Source: Ignavibacteria bacterium (GTDB lineage: Bacteria; Bacteroidota; Ignavibacteria; OLB7). From it: a DNA stretch of 62,312 nucleotides. Position 1 is the first letter of the stretch. Every line of letters starts with the position of its first letter. The stretch lies in NCBI GenBank assembly GCA_020635205.1, contig JACKAE010000006.1, positions 1 to 62,312 of the forward strand, written 5' to 3'. Position numbers and translations under genes: made by a program. Below the pieces are notes generated by a model that did not search any database, was not told the origin of the DNA, and saw only the letters and a program-made list of their open reading frames with translations. Below, one piece after another: positions 9,759 to 19,005 of the stretch.

Positions 9759-10268
9759 TTATCGGGTAAGGATGACCTTGGTTGTTGCTACCACTTCTCC
9801 CTCTTCCGACTGAAGCTGCACCTGATAGATTCCGCTTGGGGTAACCGTTCCGGTTGAAGTCATGCCGTTCCAGTAGATCTCTCCTCGGCTCTCTTCTTCG
9901 CTGCTGAGTGAGAGTGTCGCAATCTGATTTCCGAGAACGTCAACCACAACTGCCACCACCCCTGACTCTCCCGACAGGTTGAACGATATCGTCGTCCCCC
10001 CCGATGTCGGGTTCGGGCTTGCGAGGAGGGAGCGGCTTTCGCTGTTATCAGCACCTTCTTCAACGCCGGACTGAAAGACCTTCGTCTTTCTCTCCAGAAG
10101 ATTTCCGTTTTTGTCATACTGATAGCTGATTGTCGAGCCATCTGCGTAAAGAACTCCGGTCAGACGTCCCGCCTCGTCGTAGGTATAGGTCTGGGCTGTT
10201 GCCTCAAGCGAGGCAAGCGAGCAGATTGCCATGAGCGCAAAGATTGTTCCTGCTATGATCTTTTTCAT
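9759..10268 (-). CDS. Small YD-repeat protein with T9SS type A sorting domain
   Basis: 169 residues from ATG 10268. A signal peptide (MKKIIAGTIFALMAICSLAS, ending ATAQ) is followed by one and a half YD repeats (YTYDEAGRLTGVLYADGSTI, YQYDKNGNLLERKT). The C-terminal about 80 residues form a T9SS sorting domain (ASPNPTSGGTTISFNLSG, VDVLGNQIATL, PSGIYQVQL, VILTR). It lies 37 bases downstream of the giant RHS gene on the same strand and is probably co-transcribed. It looks like a miniature RHS protein that supplies the T9SS tail its large neighbour lacks. It could also be the remnant of a longer RHS gene whose middle was lost. Confidence 0.8.
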   Translation of the reverse strand: MKKIIAGTIFALMAICSLASLEATAQTYTYDEAGRLTGVLYADGSTISYQYDKNGNLLERKTKVFQSGVEEGADNSESRSLLASPNPTSGGTTISFNLSGESGVVAVVVDVLGNQIATLSLSSEEESRGEIYWNGMTSTGTVTPSGIYQVQLQSEEGEVVATTKVILTR

Positions 10269-10305
10269 GATTCTATGTTTTTCTGTTGATTGAGTGCTTC
10301 TGATC

Positions 10306-13300
10306 TTACAGTACCCGTTCTCCATCTCCCAACTCAATTGGATCCTCTTCAACGAACGGTTCATCTACTGGATCGTCGAGCGTCAGTGGGGGAGGGGGGC
10401 CAATTGAGCTTGCCGGCACTGGAATTCCAAATATTGGATGAGGTACCATCTTCTCCGGTGCTTCCCTCTTCCTTTCAGGCCTGTCAGGTCTTTCAGGTTC
10501 GTCGTCGTCCAGTGTTAGCGGTGGTGGATTGATAAGCACGTTTCCCGGCAGAAATGGCACACCGAGGAACGTTTGCATGTCATCGTTCGCCTTCGGCAAC
10601 GATAACACGTAGATGCGAGGTTGCATCGGGTGCGAAGGGGAAGACTTGAGGAACTCTTGGAAGACCTCGTAGGTAACGTCTTCAATGATGTCGTCGAGTT
10701 TTGCTCTCTCTCTCGTTGCCTTGGCCAGTTCTGCAATGCTCAGTGGACCGCTGGATGGACTGGCCGGATCGACGATAACGTCGGAGATCGGTTCTTCTTC
10801 TTTCTGCTTTACTCTCTTTGCAAGCCCAATAACCACCCCAATGTCACCACTGCCGAACACATGTTCTCCATCACCAAGTTCAATCGGGTCTTCTTCGTCA
10901 AATGGTTCCGAGATATCGTCGAGACTTGAACTCACGTTCGACTTGGGAGGAGTGGATGTGCCGTACAGCAGCTTTGCGAGGAACGTGAACTCATCTCCAC
11001 CACTCGTCCGTATGTCACCGAGTTGATTGGCTACCTCACCTTCCACTGCTCCGGTGATATCCACATACCGGAGAGGGTTCCCCATGGCATAGCGGTAAGG
11101 ATTCATCTGCTTCGGGTGCATCAGTTGTTTTGGGTCGCGTGAGATAAAGCGTGTCGTCGATGCGTCGTAGAGACGTGCTCGCATCCGATAGAGTCCCGAT
11201 CCGCTCTCCTGCATAACACCCCAAGCCCCCGCAAACGTGTACCTGTTATCTGTCCCCCCTTCGTATCCAACCGTCCGACCATACGGGGTAAAGGCATAGC
11301 GGTCGGTGATCTCTCCGGCATCGTTGCTGAGCATCATCGTGTTTCCTGTTTCATCGTAGTGATAGAAGTGTCGTCCGTTGCCATTGACGTCCACTCCATA
11401 CAGCAGATATCCAGAAGGGGTGTGGACGTAGTAGCGATCTGCTTCACCCTGTGGATCGAGGTCGACCGAAATAGAAGGAATGCCGAGCGCGTAGTTCCAG
11501 ATAAACTGGGTACGCATTCCATCCCGCTCCCGCTCCACGACATTTCCGAACGCGTCGTAGCGGTAGGTTGTTCCGACTCCTGCCTCCAGTACCTCCTCAA
11601 GCTGTGAAGCCAAGTTCCAGGAATATGTCCGGTTGCCGTCATCGGTGATTCTCCCGAGCGGATCGTAGCTGAACTCATCAACTTGCGACCCGGCATTGTA
11701 GGTGAAATCTACAGAGTCATCTGAAAGCCTCGGACTCAAATAGCCGGTTCGCTCCGCAGAGAGAACGTTGCCGAGAGCGTCGAGCGTCAGGTTGATGTTT
11801 GCGTTCCCCGGCTCTGCGATGCGGGTCAGGCGTCCGGCGGCATCATACTCGTAGTTTGTCGTCAGTCCGTTCGGTCGCGTTATCGAGAGGAGGCTGCCAG
11901 TAGCACTGTAGGTAAACCTTGTGTTCCCTCCCAACCAGTCGGTAACACTCGTCAGAAATCCACGACGGTCGTACTGATAGGAGACACTCTTTCCTGAGGC
12001 TAAGTCAACCTTCGATATTTGTCCGTTGCTGTTCCGTTCAACTGCGAGACCGTTTGTGGAGCTGATTCGGCCTGCGTCGTCATACGTGGCTTCAAACTCC
12101 TCTCCCGAGACTACCCGGCTCTCCTCGTCATAGTTGAAGGCTCTGGATGTGCCATCGGAGTAGTCGAGCTTAGTGACCAACCCCCGCACGTCCCTCTGAA
12201 ATGCTGCTGAGCCGAGGTTCCCCGGCAACGTAATCTTGCTGAGACGATTCAGCGCATCATACTCGTAACCGGTTTCGTTTCCGAGAGGATCTTCTTTCCG
12301 AACCAACTTTCCTTCTTCATCCTGCTCGTAGCTCCACTGGCTACCGAGCGGATCGGTGAGCCTTGTCAGGTAACCAAGAGGACTATACTGATAGGCTGTG
12401 GTGATATCTCCCGGATAATCCCACCCGGTCAACAGACCACGCTCGTCGTAGGAGAACTGTTGCTCACTTCCAAGACCATCTGTCTGCTTCGTGACTCGTC
12501 CGAGCGCGTCGTAGGTTATCTCGCCACTCGATCCGAGCGGATCGGTTGCCTTGGTAATGCGTCCGATCTTGTCGGTCTCTACATTCCATTCGTTTCCGAG
12601 TTGATCGATCAGAGTCCGGAGAACTCCCTCGGGGTCAAGCTCACGACGTAGCCGGTTTCCTTCAGCATCTACAATGTCGGTAAGTCGGCCTTCCCGGTCG
12701 TACTCGAAGTGAGTCGTGTCGTTGCTGCCGTTGACAATCCCAACCAGTTCCCCTTTCTCGCTGTAGATTCGCTCACTCCGCACGCCTGCCGGATCAACAA
12801 TGCTCTTCGGTCTGTCCTGATTGTCGTATGTCAGCCGGGTGACCTTCCCGGCTTTGTTGGTAATGCTTGTCAGCCTATTGTTCCGGTCGTACTCGTAAGC
12901 GATAGTCTTCCCGGTCGGGTCAGTAAACTGAGTCAGGTTGTTGTTCAGGTCGTAGGTATAGCTAACAGAGGAACCGTCCGGGGATGTCATCTCCTCAAGC
13001 CTGTCCAGTTTGTCAAACTTCAACACCCTTACCCCCTGATCCGCATCGACAATTGAATCCAGTTGTGCTGAGGCGTTGTAGAACCACTCTCTCTGCTCTC
13101 CGGTAGGAGTCGTTGCCGTCAGAATCTGTCCCCACTTATTGTAGCTGTAGTTCCAGCTATTACCCTCCCGGTCGGTGAACCGGGTAATGTTCCCTCCGTC
13201 GTCATACTCTATTGAGACCCCGGTTCCGTCAGGATAGCTGACTGCTGTCAGATCGTAGAACTTCAAGCCTTCGGTAATCTTCTCTTTCCAGGTGTAGGAT

Positions 13301-15126
13301 GTCGTTCCCCCCTCGGCATCGGTGATCGAGGCAACATTGCCGCTCGGCGAGTGATAGGTAATCTTTGTGGTATCTCCCAGACGATCAATCACCGCTGTTC
13401 TTCTCCCATTCTCGTCGTAGAGAACGTCGATAGAATTTCCAAGCTGGTCGTTCCGTTCCTGCAGTTCGTTTGCCAACGAGTGGAAGTGATGTTCTTCTCC
13501 TCCGTCAGGGTAGGTGATAGTCGTCTCTCCCGGAGCGTAACTGAAGTTCCAGACATTGCCGGCAGCATCACTCTGTGTTGAGACGCGAGATTCGGTGTCA
13601 AAGGTCTGACTATAGGGGGTATTCCCTTCTGGACGAGTAATGCCAGTAATCAGGCCGGGGCGTGAGGGATCGTAGGTGATAGTGATATTGTTCCCCTCTG
13701 GATCAGTTATACCGGTCAGATTTTCTCCTTGATAGGTGTACTTGACCTCTCGCACTCCATCAGATATTTTGCTGATCTGGTTCGCTCCGTTGTAGTTGAA
13801 TCTCAACGTCCGATTGATGCGATCAATGATTGCTATAAGCTGGTCACCCTGATAGGCTACAAAGCGTTCATTCCCGTTCCTGTCAAATATCTGGGCCAAC
13901 CTTCCCAGCGCATCAAACTTTCGGATCAGCGGACGACGTGAGTCCCCGAAGCTCCACCCTTCGGGGGTCTGGAGAAGTTGATACGTCCCCTCGTAACGGT
14001 CGCGCGGTTCCCATTCGGCTCCATTCTGCTCGAAGATTACCATACGCCCGGAAGGCATCGTCACGGTGACAAACTCTCCGAATTGCTGAAGCTGCCACGC
14101 ATAGTTGTGTGTCCAGTTCTTTCCGAGGTTTTTGGTGGTGGGAAACTCTTCCGAGAGATTGGAACCATAGTAGCGACGGAATGAGAACCAGGCTGGGCCA
14201 CCGAAGGCAAGGTCTGTGCTCCAGGGGATAAAGAGTTCTCCGGTTGCTGTGTTGACCGGGTCACCACTTCTGCCCGCCTCGGGGGTGGCAGCGGTTGTCT
14301 TCTGGCGTAGACTTACTTTTCCCGGTTCTGGAAGAATCAGGAGAACGACAGATTCCGAACCGTTTACTTCTGGACTGTCACACCTGTTCCAGGTGAAGGT
14401 GATACGGAAGACTGACGGGGAGAGTATCTGCTCAGTATGCGAGAAGTGGAACGAATACGTTGCAGCTACTCCAGATGTTGTCTGTTGCGAGGCGGCCTGG
14501 TCGAGGGTGAGAGAACCTTCTCCCTGCTGCCGTACCTGTGTTGCGTTCAGGTTCCAGCAGCAGATCCCCTCCGTAGTAAATCCGATAGTCAGTGTTTCTG
14601 GCTCAGTTATTCCGATTTCGTTGAGATTCGGGATCGATCTCGTCTCCCGCATCGTCGTTCGGGTTGGTCCTGTTTCTGTGCACGCGGCTTTTCCCTGAAC
14701 GAGAAAGCTCTCTATCGTCTCGTTATTGTCGAAGTTCCCTTCGTTTGAAGCGAAGAGGTAGATGGTGATGGTGTGCGCCCCTTCGAGGAGCGGAGTCCAG
14801 TCAGGACGGGTTATCTCGACTGATTCTCCTGGATCGAGCGCAAGGTTAAGTACTTCTGAGTAGACCTGTTCGGGATCTCCACCCTCAACCTCCCGCAAAA
14901 TGGTGACAAAGGCTTCTCCCTTCACCGTCGCCTCTTCGCCGGTGTTCTGCGCGGTAAACTGTATCGGAACGGGAACGTTAACCACGATTGTTCCCTTTGG
15001 AGATGCAATTTCGAGGACACTGAGATCGGCCTGTTGCCCCCTTCCCGGTTCGGAGGCCAGTATCCAGAAAAGTGCGGTCAGTGGCAGCCAGATGATCGGT
15101 TGCCGGAGTAGTGTTCGTAGCTTCAT
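10306..15126 (-). CDS. Giant RHS/YD-repeat secreted protein
   Basis: 1606 residues from ATG 15126, preceded by AAGGATCT as ribosome binding site. A signal peptide (about 1-31, ending GRGQ) is followed by a CARDB-like beta domain (about 32-155) and a DUF6531 segment (GDPVNTATGELFIPWSTDLA, about 290). About 40 YD repeats of the form YDxxGRLTxxxD form the RHS cocoon. The RHS core ends with the classic YRMRARLYDASTTRFISRDP and NPYRYAMGNPLRYVDITG near residue 1350. The remaining about 250 residues are the variable tip: acidic and proline-rich, with an internally duplicated segment (EEDPIELGDGEHVF and EEDPIELGDGERVL; PPPLTLDD twice). No known toxin domain is recognisable. RHS proteins encapsulate a C-terminal effector or act as surface proteins; which applies here is open. 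Confidence 0.88.
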   Translation of the reverse strand: MKLRTLLRQPIIWLPLTALFWILASEPGRGQQADLSVLEIASPKGTIVVNVPVPIQFTAQNTGEEATVKGEAFVTILREVEGGDPEQVYSEVLNLALDPGESVEITRPDWTPLLEGAHTITIYLFASNEGNFDNNETIESFLVQGKAACTETGPTRTTMRETRSIPNLNEIGITEPETLTIGFTTEGICCWNLNATQVRQQGEGSLTLDQAASQQTTSGVAATYSFHFSHTEQILSPSVFRITFTWNRCDSPEVNGSESVVLLILPEPGKVSLRQKTTAATPEAGRSGDPVNTATGELFIPWSTDLAFGGPAWFSFRRYYGSNLSEEFPTTKNLGKNWTHNYAWQLQQFGEFVTVTMPSGRMVIFEQNGAEWEPRDRYEGTYQLLQTPEGWSFGDSRRPLIRKFDALGRLAQIFDRNGNERFVAYQGDQLIAIIDRINRTLRFNYNGANQISKISDGVREVKYTYQGENLTGITDPEGNNITITYDPSRPGLITGITRPEGNTPYSQTFDTESRVSTQSDAAGNVWNFSYAPGETTITYPDGGEEHHFHSLANELQERNDQLGNSIDVLYDENGRRTAVIDRLGDTTKITYHSPSGNVASITDAEGGTTSYTWKEKITEGLKFYDLTAVSYPDGTGVSIEYDDGGNITRFTDREGNSWNYSYNKWGQILTATTPTGEQREWFYNASAQLDSIVDADQGVRVLKFDKLDRLEEMTSPDGSSVSYTYDLNNNLTQFTDPTGKTIAYEYDRNNRLTSITNKAGKVTRLTYDNQDRPKSIVDPAGVRSERIYSEKGELVGIVNGSNDTTHFEYDREGRLTDIVDAEGNRLRRELDPEGVLRTLIDQLGNEWNVETDKIGRITKATDPLGSSGEITYDALGRVTKQTDGLGSEQQFSYDERGLLTGWDYPGDITTAYQYSPLGYLTRLTDPLGSQWSYEQDEEGKLVRKEDPLGNETGYEYDALNRLSKITLPGNLGSAAFQRDVRGLVTKLDYSDGTSRAFNYDEESRVVSGEEFEATYDDAGRISSTNGLAVERNSNGQISKVDLASGKSVSYQYDRRGFLTSVTDWLGGNTRFTYSATGSLLSITRPNGLTTNYEYDAAGRLTRIAEPGNANINLTLDALGNVLSAERTGYLSPRLSDDSVDFTYNAGSQVDEFSYDPLGRITDDGNRTYSWNLASQLEEVLEAGVGTTYRYDAFGNVVERERDGMRTQFIWNYALGIPSISVDLDPQGEADRYYVHTPSGYLLYGVDVNGNGRHFYHYDETGNTMMLSNDAGEITDRYAFTPYGRTVGYEGGTDNRYTFAGAWGVMQESGSGLYRMRARLYDASTTRFISRDPKQLMHPKQMNPYRYAMGNPLRYVDITGAVEGEVANQLGDIRTSGGDEFTFLAKLLYGTSTPPKSNVSSSLDDISEPFDEEDPIELGDGEHVFGSGDIGVVIGLAKRVKQKEEEPISDVIVDPASPSSGPLSIAELAKATRERAKLDDIIEDVTYEVFQEFLKSSPSHPMQPRIYVLSLPKANDDMQTFLGVPFLPGNVLINPPPLTLDDDEPERPDRPERKREAPEKMVPHPIFGIPVPASSIGPPPPLTLDDPVDEPFVEEDPIELGDGERVL

Positions 15127-15339
15127 AACAGATCCTTCAGGTTTATTGTGTCCTGTGCTATGTCTTCTGTTCTCACGCAACGGCGCGTCCGGTATCGGCA
15201 CATTGTTTTCCCCGATACCGTGACGGGCCTCGCCGCTGCATATAAATTTCAGCAGCAAAGCTATGGGGAGAAGGGGAGAGAGTCAACCGGACAAAATGCG
15301 GACAGTGTGGGGAGGAGGATAGAAATTGGTGATTTTCTA

Positions 15340-15599
15340 TCGTTCTGTCCAATTTAATATGCAGGTGCGGATCGATCTTCTCTCATTTGCCCTCGGTTTC
15401 AGTCGTCGGAGAGATGTATCCCCAAAGTTTCGGTAAACGGCTTGAAGCCGTTTCCTCCTGCATACAGTTGAGCAGACCACCCCGATGAATCGGGGTGTGA
15501 ATGTATGTGCCGAGTCCTCTTCTCCCTTTGAATTGCTATGACGATGAGACCATCTACTGAACACTCTATACACGCGGACAATGCAAATACGATAGGAAG
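15340..15599. repeat. Intergenic hairpin repeats, left flank of the islands
   Basis: Two near-perfect hairpins stand out: AAACGGCTTGAAGCCGTTT (15435-15453) and CACCCCGATGAATCGGGGTG (15478-15497). The same two hairpin types recur in mirrored order just outside the right island end (47409-47469). Bases 15127-15339 upstream of the RHS gene show nothing else recognisable. Confidence 0.7.
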
Positions 15600-15874
15600 T
15601 GTTCTGCAAACTCAATCCTTCAACCGACTGCCCCGAAGGGGTAGAATGGAAGAAGGAGGGGATGTCAAGGCTTCCAACTCAGCCGCCCCTTCAGGGCGGA
15701 AGCATCAGATAGTGAATAGAGTCCGTGGAGTGCAGCCTGCGGCTTTCTCCACGGCCAAAGACAAGTGCTCCCTTCGGGAGTAGTTCGATCATCATTTGGC
15801 AAGTGCAAGCAACAAACTGCCCCGTAGGGGCTACCGATCCGCCGCCGCGGATAGCCGGGGATGAAAATCCCCGG
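15600..15874 (-). repeat. Composite hairpin repeat, left copy
   Basis: A string of short hairpins: CCCCGAAGGGG, CCGCCCCTTCAGGGCGG, a CCGTGGAG...CTCCACGG stem, CTCCCTTCGGGAG, GCCCCGTAGGGGC and CCGGGGATGAAAATCCCCGG (15855-15874). The same ordered set occurs inverted at 32384-32660 and again at 61902-62312, so this is a dispersed, about 280-300-bp modular intergenic repeat. Its last hairpin is the outer boundary of the left island. Open frames through it are not genes. Confidence 0.85.
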
Positions 15875-15972
15875 AACGGATGGATTTATTTGTACAAAAA
15901 TGTCCTTTCCTGAAATTTTTTCCACGTTTTCCTTCTACCTGACTACACGTAAACCCATGCTAAACCGTCAGA

Positions 15973-15992
15973 TGTTTGACCTATGTTGTACC
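15973..15992 (+). other. 20-bp island end site, left outer copy
   Basis: TGTTTGACCTATGTTGTACC, 27 bases before the outer recombinase start codon. It is identical to the sites at 32298-32317 (same strand) and at 32727-32746 and 47246-47265 (opposite strand). It is a candidate attachment core for one of the recombinases. Confidence 0.6.
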
Positions 15993-16018
15993 AATAACAT
16001 GAACAAACCTCTATACTC

Positions 16019-17308
16019 ATGGCAACGGCAAAAATCGTTCTTCGCAAGAAAAAGAACACCGACGGAACCTTCCCGCTGGCTCTGCGCATCACCAAAGACC
16101 GGAAAAGCTCTTACGTTTATCTCGGCTATCGTGTGCGGGAGAAAGACTGGGATGCCACTGCCCAACGTGTGCGTAAATCCCACCCCAACGCGCAACGGCT
16201 GAATACCTTTCTCATGCAGACGCTGGCGGATGCGGGTAACGCCATGCTGGACTTTGACGTGCAGCGCAAACAATCCTCTGCCAAGACCCTCAAAAAGAAA
16301 ATCAAGCCTACGGGCGAGAGTATGTTCTTTGCTCGTGCCACTCTCTATCTTGACCGGATGAAGGAGGCTGGCAATTATAACTGCTGGTCGCCGGAAACGT
16401 CGCGTGTCCGCCTGTTCAAGGAATTTGTGCTCGGTACGGAGGCGATAGAAGATGAACTGCCCAAACGCAAGGGGTCACGCAAACACCCGCCCTGCGCCGG
16501 AGTCCTGCCCGGCACGGACGTTGCGTTCCAGCATATCGACGTTGCCTTGCTGACGCAGTTCAAAATCTACCTGAAAGCACAGCGCAAGATCAGTGACCGC
16601 ACCATCGCAAACTATCTCATCACAATCCAGACGATATTCAGCCATGCGATCAAGGAAGGCGTTCTCGATGAAAAATGCTTCCCCTTCGGCAAAGACAAAA
16701 TCCGCATCAAGTTGCCGAAAAGCCAAAAAGTAGGACTGACTAAAGAGGACGTGGAAAAACTGGAAACCGTAGAACTCACCGACCCCCTGCACACCGCAGC
16801 CCGTGATCTCTGGCTGACGTCCTTTTACTTCGCCGGAATGCGTGCCGGAGACGTGCTGCAAATGAAATGGTCTGACATCAGGGAAGGCCGCTTGTATTAC
16901 ACAATGGGCAAGAACAACAAACCCGTATCCCTCAAAGTGCCGGACAAGGCAAAAGAAATCCTCAAACGCTACAAAGCAGACCAGACGTGCGCGGAAGATG
17001 ACGTTTTCCCCTTCCTCAAAGACCTGCCAGCCACACTTGACACCTTCACCCGCAAACAAAAAATCTCCGCCACCATCAAAAAATGCGACAGGTTCTTGCG
17101 CGAAAACATCGCCCCTGCCGCAAATATCACAGGTAAACTCTCCATGCACATCGCGCGGCACACCTTCGCCACCCTCGCAGGCGACAAAATCCCCATCCAG
17201 ATGTTGCAGAAGCTATACCGACATAGCGACATCAAAACCACGCTGGGTTATCAGGCCAATTTCATCAATCAGGAGGCGGATGAGGCTTTGGATAGGGTGG
17301 TGGGGTAA
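16019..17308 (+). CDS. Tyrosine recombinase, Bacteroidota type (outer integrase, left island)
   Basis: 429 residues. The N-terminal arm-DNA-binding domain (MATAKIVLRKKKN through RVREKDWD) and SAM-like core-binding domain (about 100-210) precede the catalytic domain. Catalytic residues are visible: first Arg in GMRAGDVLQMKW (about 278), HxxR box in HIARHTFATLA (about 380) and nucleophile Tyr in SDIKTTLGYQ (about 408). It reads into the island from its left end, 27 bases after a 20-mer end site, as expected for an integrase beside its att site. The mirrored gene at 45927-47219 is over 90% identical. It probably catalyses integration and excision; whether it also acts in inversion between the twin islands is open. 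Confidence 0.93.
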   Translation: MATAKIVLRKKKNTDGTFPLALRITKDRKSSYVYLGYRVREKDWDATAQRVRKSHPNAQRLNTFLMQTLADAGNAMLDFDVQRKQSSAKTLKKKIKPTGESMFFARATLYLDRMKEAGNYNCWSPETSRVRLFKEFVLGTEAIEDELPKRKGSRKHPPCAGVLPGTDVAFQHIDVALLTQFKIYLKAQRKISDRTIANYLITIQTIFSHAIKEGVLDEKCFPFGKDKIRIKLPKSQKVGLTKEDVEKLETVELTDPLHTAARDLWLTSFYFAGMRAGDVLQMKWSDIREGRLYYTMGKNNKPVSLKVPDKAKEILKRYKADQTCAEDDVFPFLKDLPATLDTFTRKQKISATIKKCDRFLRENIAPAANITGKLSMHIARHTFATLAGDKIPIQMLQKLYRHSDIKTTLGYQANFINQEADEALDRVVG

Positions 17309-17357
17309 TTAACTTCAATAGATGACAGTCGTTACGGTGTAGGACAAGCGAGTAATG

Positions 17358-18191
17358 CTATGTTGAACTACTATTAATATTTAATTCTTCAACTGTTAGC
17401 TCTACTCTCTTCTTCAATAAAGAGAAACAGACATCGATAGACTTTGAGTAAGCGTCTACCTGGGGAACTTCTATTGGAGTTTGCCCTCTTCCAAAGTTGT
17501 AGTGTTCATGTTGAACATTGGAGATCACTGAAAGGTCATACAAAAGCGATATAGCTTTATTGAAAGAATCAACTAGTCGAATATTTTTTCCAGAAACATC
17601 TACTATTTGTGAACTTTTGCGTTTGCACAAATTAATCTCTTCTAGATCAGAAGCTAGTTCCCATAATCTATCTGTAAAAGCTTGTATTTCGGCTTTTATA
17701 TCCTCAGCAGACTCACTAAATACATTTGATGCTCCAACAGATATCTCTTGAAAAGATTGTAGATAAGACGCTTTGTGTCTACCCATTGTCTCTCCCAAAT
17801 CAGAAAGCTTATTGTGCAAATCTTTATATCTAGCAATGATATTAGAAACTCGCTTTTGTTGTCTCCTACTAGCATCAAGTAATACATGGGTTAAATGGAC
17901 ACCAGAACGATTAATAGAGCGTGTGACAACAGTCCCCATGAAAACTAATATTGACAATTCGAGGAGCTTGGAAGTTGTGAGCGACTTCTCAACTAAGAAA
18001 TTAGCATCGATGGCTAATTTGGCAGTGAACCCTAATGCTAATCCCACAAAGAAAAGAACAGTACAGTCAAAGATCAGTAGCGAACTGCCACTATCGTTTG
18101 CACTTAAAGATTTCATACTTATTGGAGGTTTTAAGCAGGAGACTACGTTGCCAAAATGTAGTAATTCTATTGTAACATCTACAAAGGCCAC
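17358..18191 (-). CDS. Two-TM helical membrane protein, left-island variable cargo gene B
   Basis: 277 residues, family not recognised. Two N-terminal membrane segments (about 35-60, LLIFDCTVLFFVGLALGFTA; about 76-92, LLELSILVFMGTVVTRSI) are followed by about 180 residues of charged helix with no further membrane segment, so a cytoplasmic helical domain is likely. Its start follows the stop of the 165-residue gene by 3 bases, implying translational coupling. The same position in the right island (45183-45926) holds a protein of the same plan (two TMs, helical tail, a similar FMGTVV/FVGTLV motif) but with almost no other sequence identity. The region is AT-rich compared with its neighbours, which suggests separate acquisition or fast divergence. 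Confidence 0.75.
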   Translation of the reverse strand: MAFVDVTIELLHFGNVVSCLKPPISMKSLSANDSGSSLLIFDCTVLFFVGLALGFTAKLAIDANFLVEKSLTTSKLLELSILVFMGTVVTRSINRSGVHLTHVLLDASRRQQKRVSNIIARYKDLHNKLSDLGETMGRHKASYLQSFQEISVGASNVFSESAEDIKAEIQAFTDRLWELASDLEEINLCKRKSSQIVDVSGKNIRLVDSFNKAISLLYDLSVISNVQHEHYNFGRGQTPIEVPQVDAYSKSIDVCFSLLKKRVELTVEELNINSSST

Positions 18192-18194
18192 TTA

Positions 18195-18692
18195 CTAGAT
18201 ATAAAGGACTTGTTTGTACCTCTCTAAAAATGCTTCTCTTTCCTGATCGGAAGCAATCTCTGGCAAATAAAAATTCTCACTGGAAATTTGTGTATTGATC
18301 GCTCTTTCTATTCCATGAATAGTGAGTATTGGTGATCCATCCGAAAATTGTATTGTTTGCCAGATATGCCCCCATTCTCTTGGCCAGTGTTTAGCCATAT
18401 CAGCAAAGACGATTTCAAGCTCTTTTGATAAAGGGAATGGAATATCTTCAACGTCTAGTTGAAAAATAAGACCTTTGGATACGGCTTCCAGTAACTCACC
18501 TGCGAGATCTTCGTAATTGAGATCCTGAGTTACTTTAAAAACTGTCGTTCCTCTCATTCTAATACCTTTTTGGATATTAACGTTATCTTTATCGAAGCAC
18601 TTGCTACAGAATCCGTTATCGTTTGTCTTTGACTGGTGTATTCCAAATAACCTTTGAAATGCTCTTTTCAAAAACCCTTGCTTCCTCGCCAT
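18195..18692 (-). CDS. Small soluble protein, left-island variable cargo gene A
   Basis: 165 residues from ATG 18692, preceded by GAGAGGG. The first 8 residues (MARKQGFL) are identical to those of the right-island counterpart at 44579-45007; similarity fades within 18 codons. Beyond that the two share only a sparse pattern, for example KHWP..W..I.F.DGSP against KNWP...SLIAFTIDSP. A CSKC pair (about residue 30) may bind metal. There is no signal peptide or membrane segment. It is translationally coupled to the two-TM gene that follows. Function unknown; pairing of a soluble protein with a membrane partner suggests a two-component recognition, immunity or toxin-type cargo. Confidence 0.75.
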   Translation of the reverse strand: MARKQGFLKRAFQRLFGIHQSKTNDNGFCSKCFDKDNVNIQKGIRMRGTTVFKVTQDLNYEDLAGELLEAVSKGLIFQLDVEDIPFPLSKELEIVFADMAKHWPREWGHIWQTIQFSDGSPILTIHGIERAINTQISSENFYLPEIASDQEREAFLERYKQVLYI

Positions 18693-19005
18693 GATCCCTC
18701 TCCTCAAAACCACAAAGCCAATCTACAAAAAATGCGCCCCATTATCCGCCATGATTCTGCCAAAATCAAGCCATAAGTCAGATGGGCTTTTTGAGGAAGT
18801 CAGTCTTGTCGGAAGCAACGTTTGAGAGGGGTTTGGATTGTGTCTGTTGTCGGGGAATTATTCTCCATAAACGTTCTTTTGATACCCCTACAGGTTCCGG
18901 CAACGCTGCTTCGGGGATGGTGTTTTTCAGAATTTTATCCCTCGCCAATCAGCCCTCTTGCTGCCCAAAAATCAGAGGTCTTTGTCGCGATCATGCCGGG
19001 AAAGT
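18693..19005 (-). promoter_or_regulatory. Invariant 313-bp leader before the variable gene pair (left)
   Basis: As far as I can align by eye, this non-coding stretch is identical base for base to 44266-44578 in the right island, although the flanking coding genes differ by several percent and the genes directly downstream are unrelated. Open frames on either strand have no coding support. It may be a promoter/leader or untranslated RNA for the cargo pair, or the homology anchor through which cargo is exchanged. Confidence 0.6.

Noticed and set aside
10306..11060. Toxin domain at the tip of the RHS protein and an immunity gene
   Set aside because: No known nuclease, deaminase or other toxin motif is visible, and the next gene is an exported T9SS protein, not an immunity protein.
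15600..15874. Possible CRISPR array because of regularly spaced short palindromes
   Set aside because: The hairpins differ from each other, spacing is irregular and there are no unique spacers or cas genes.
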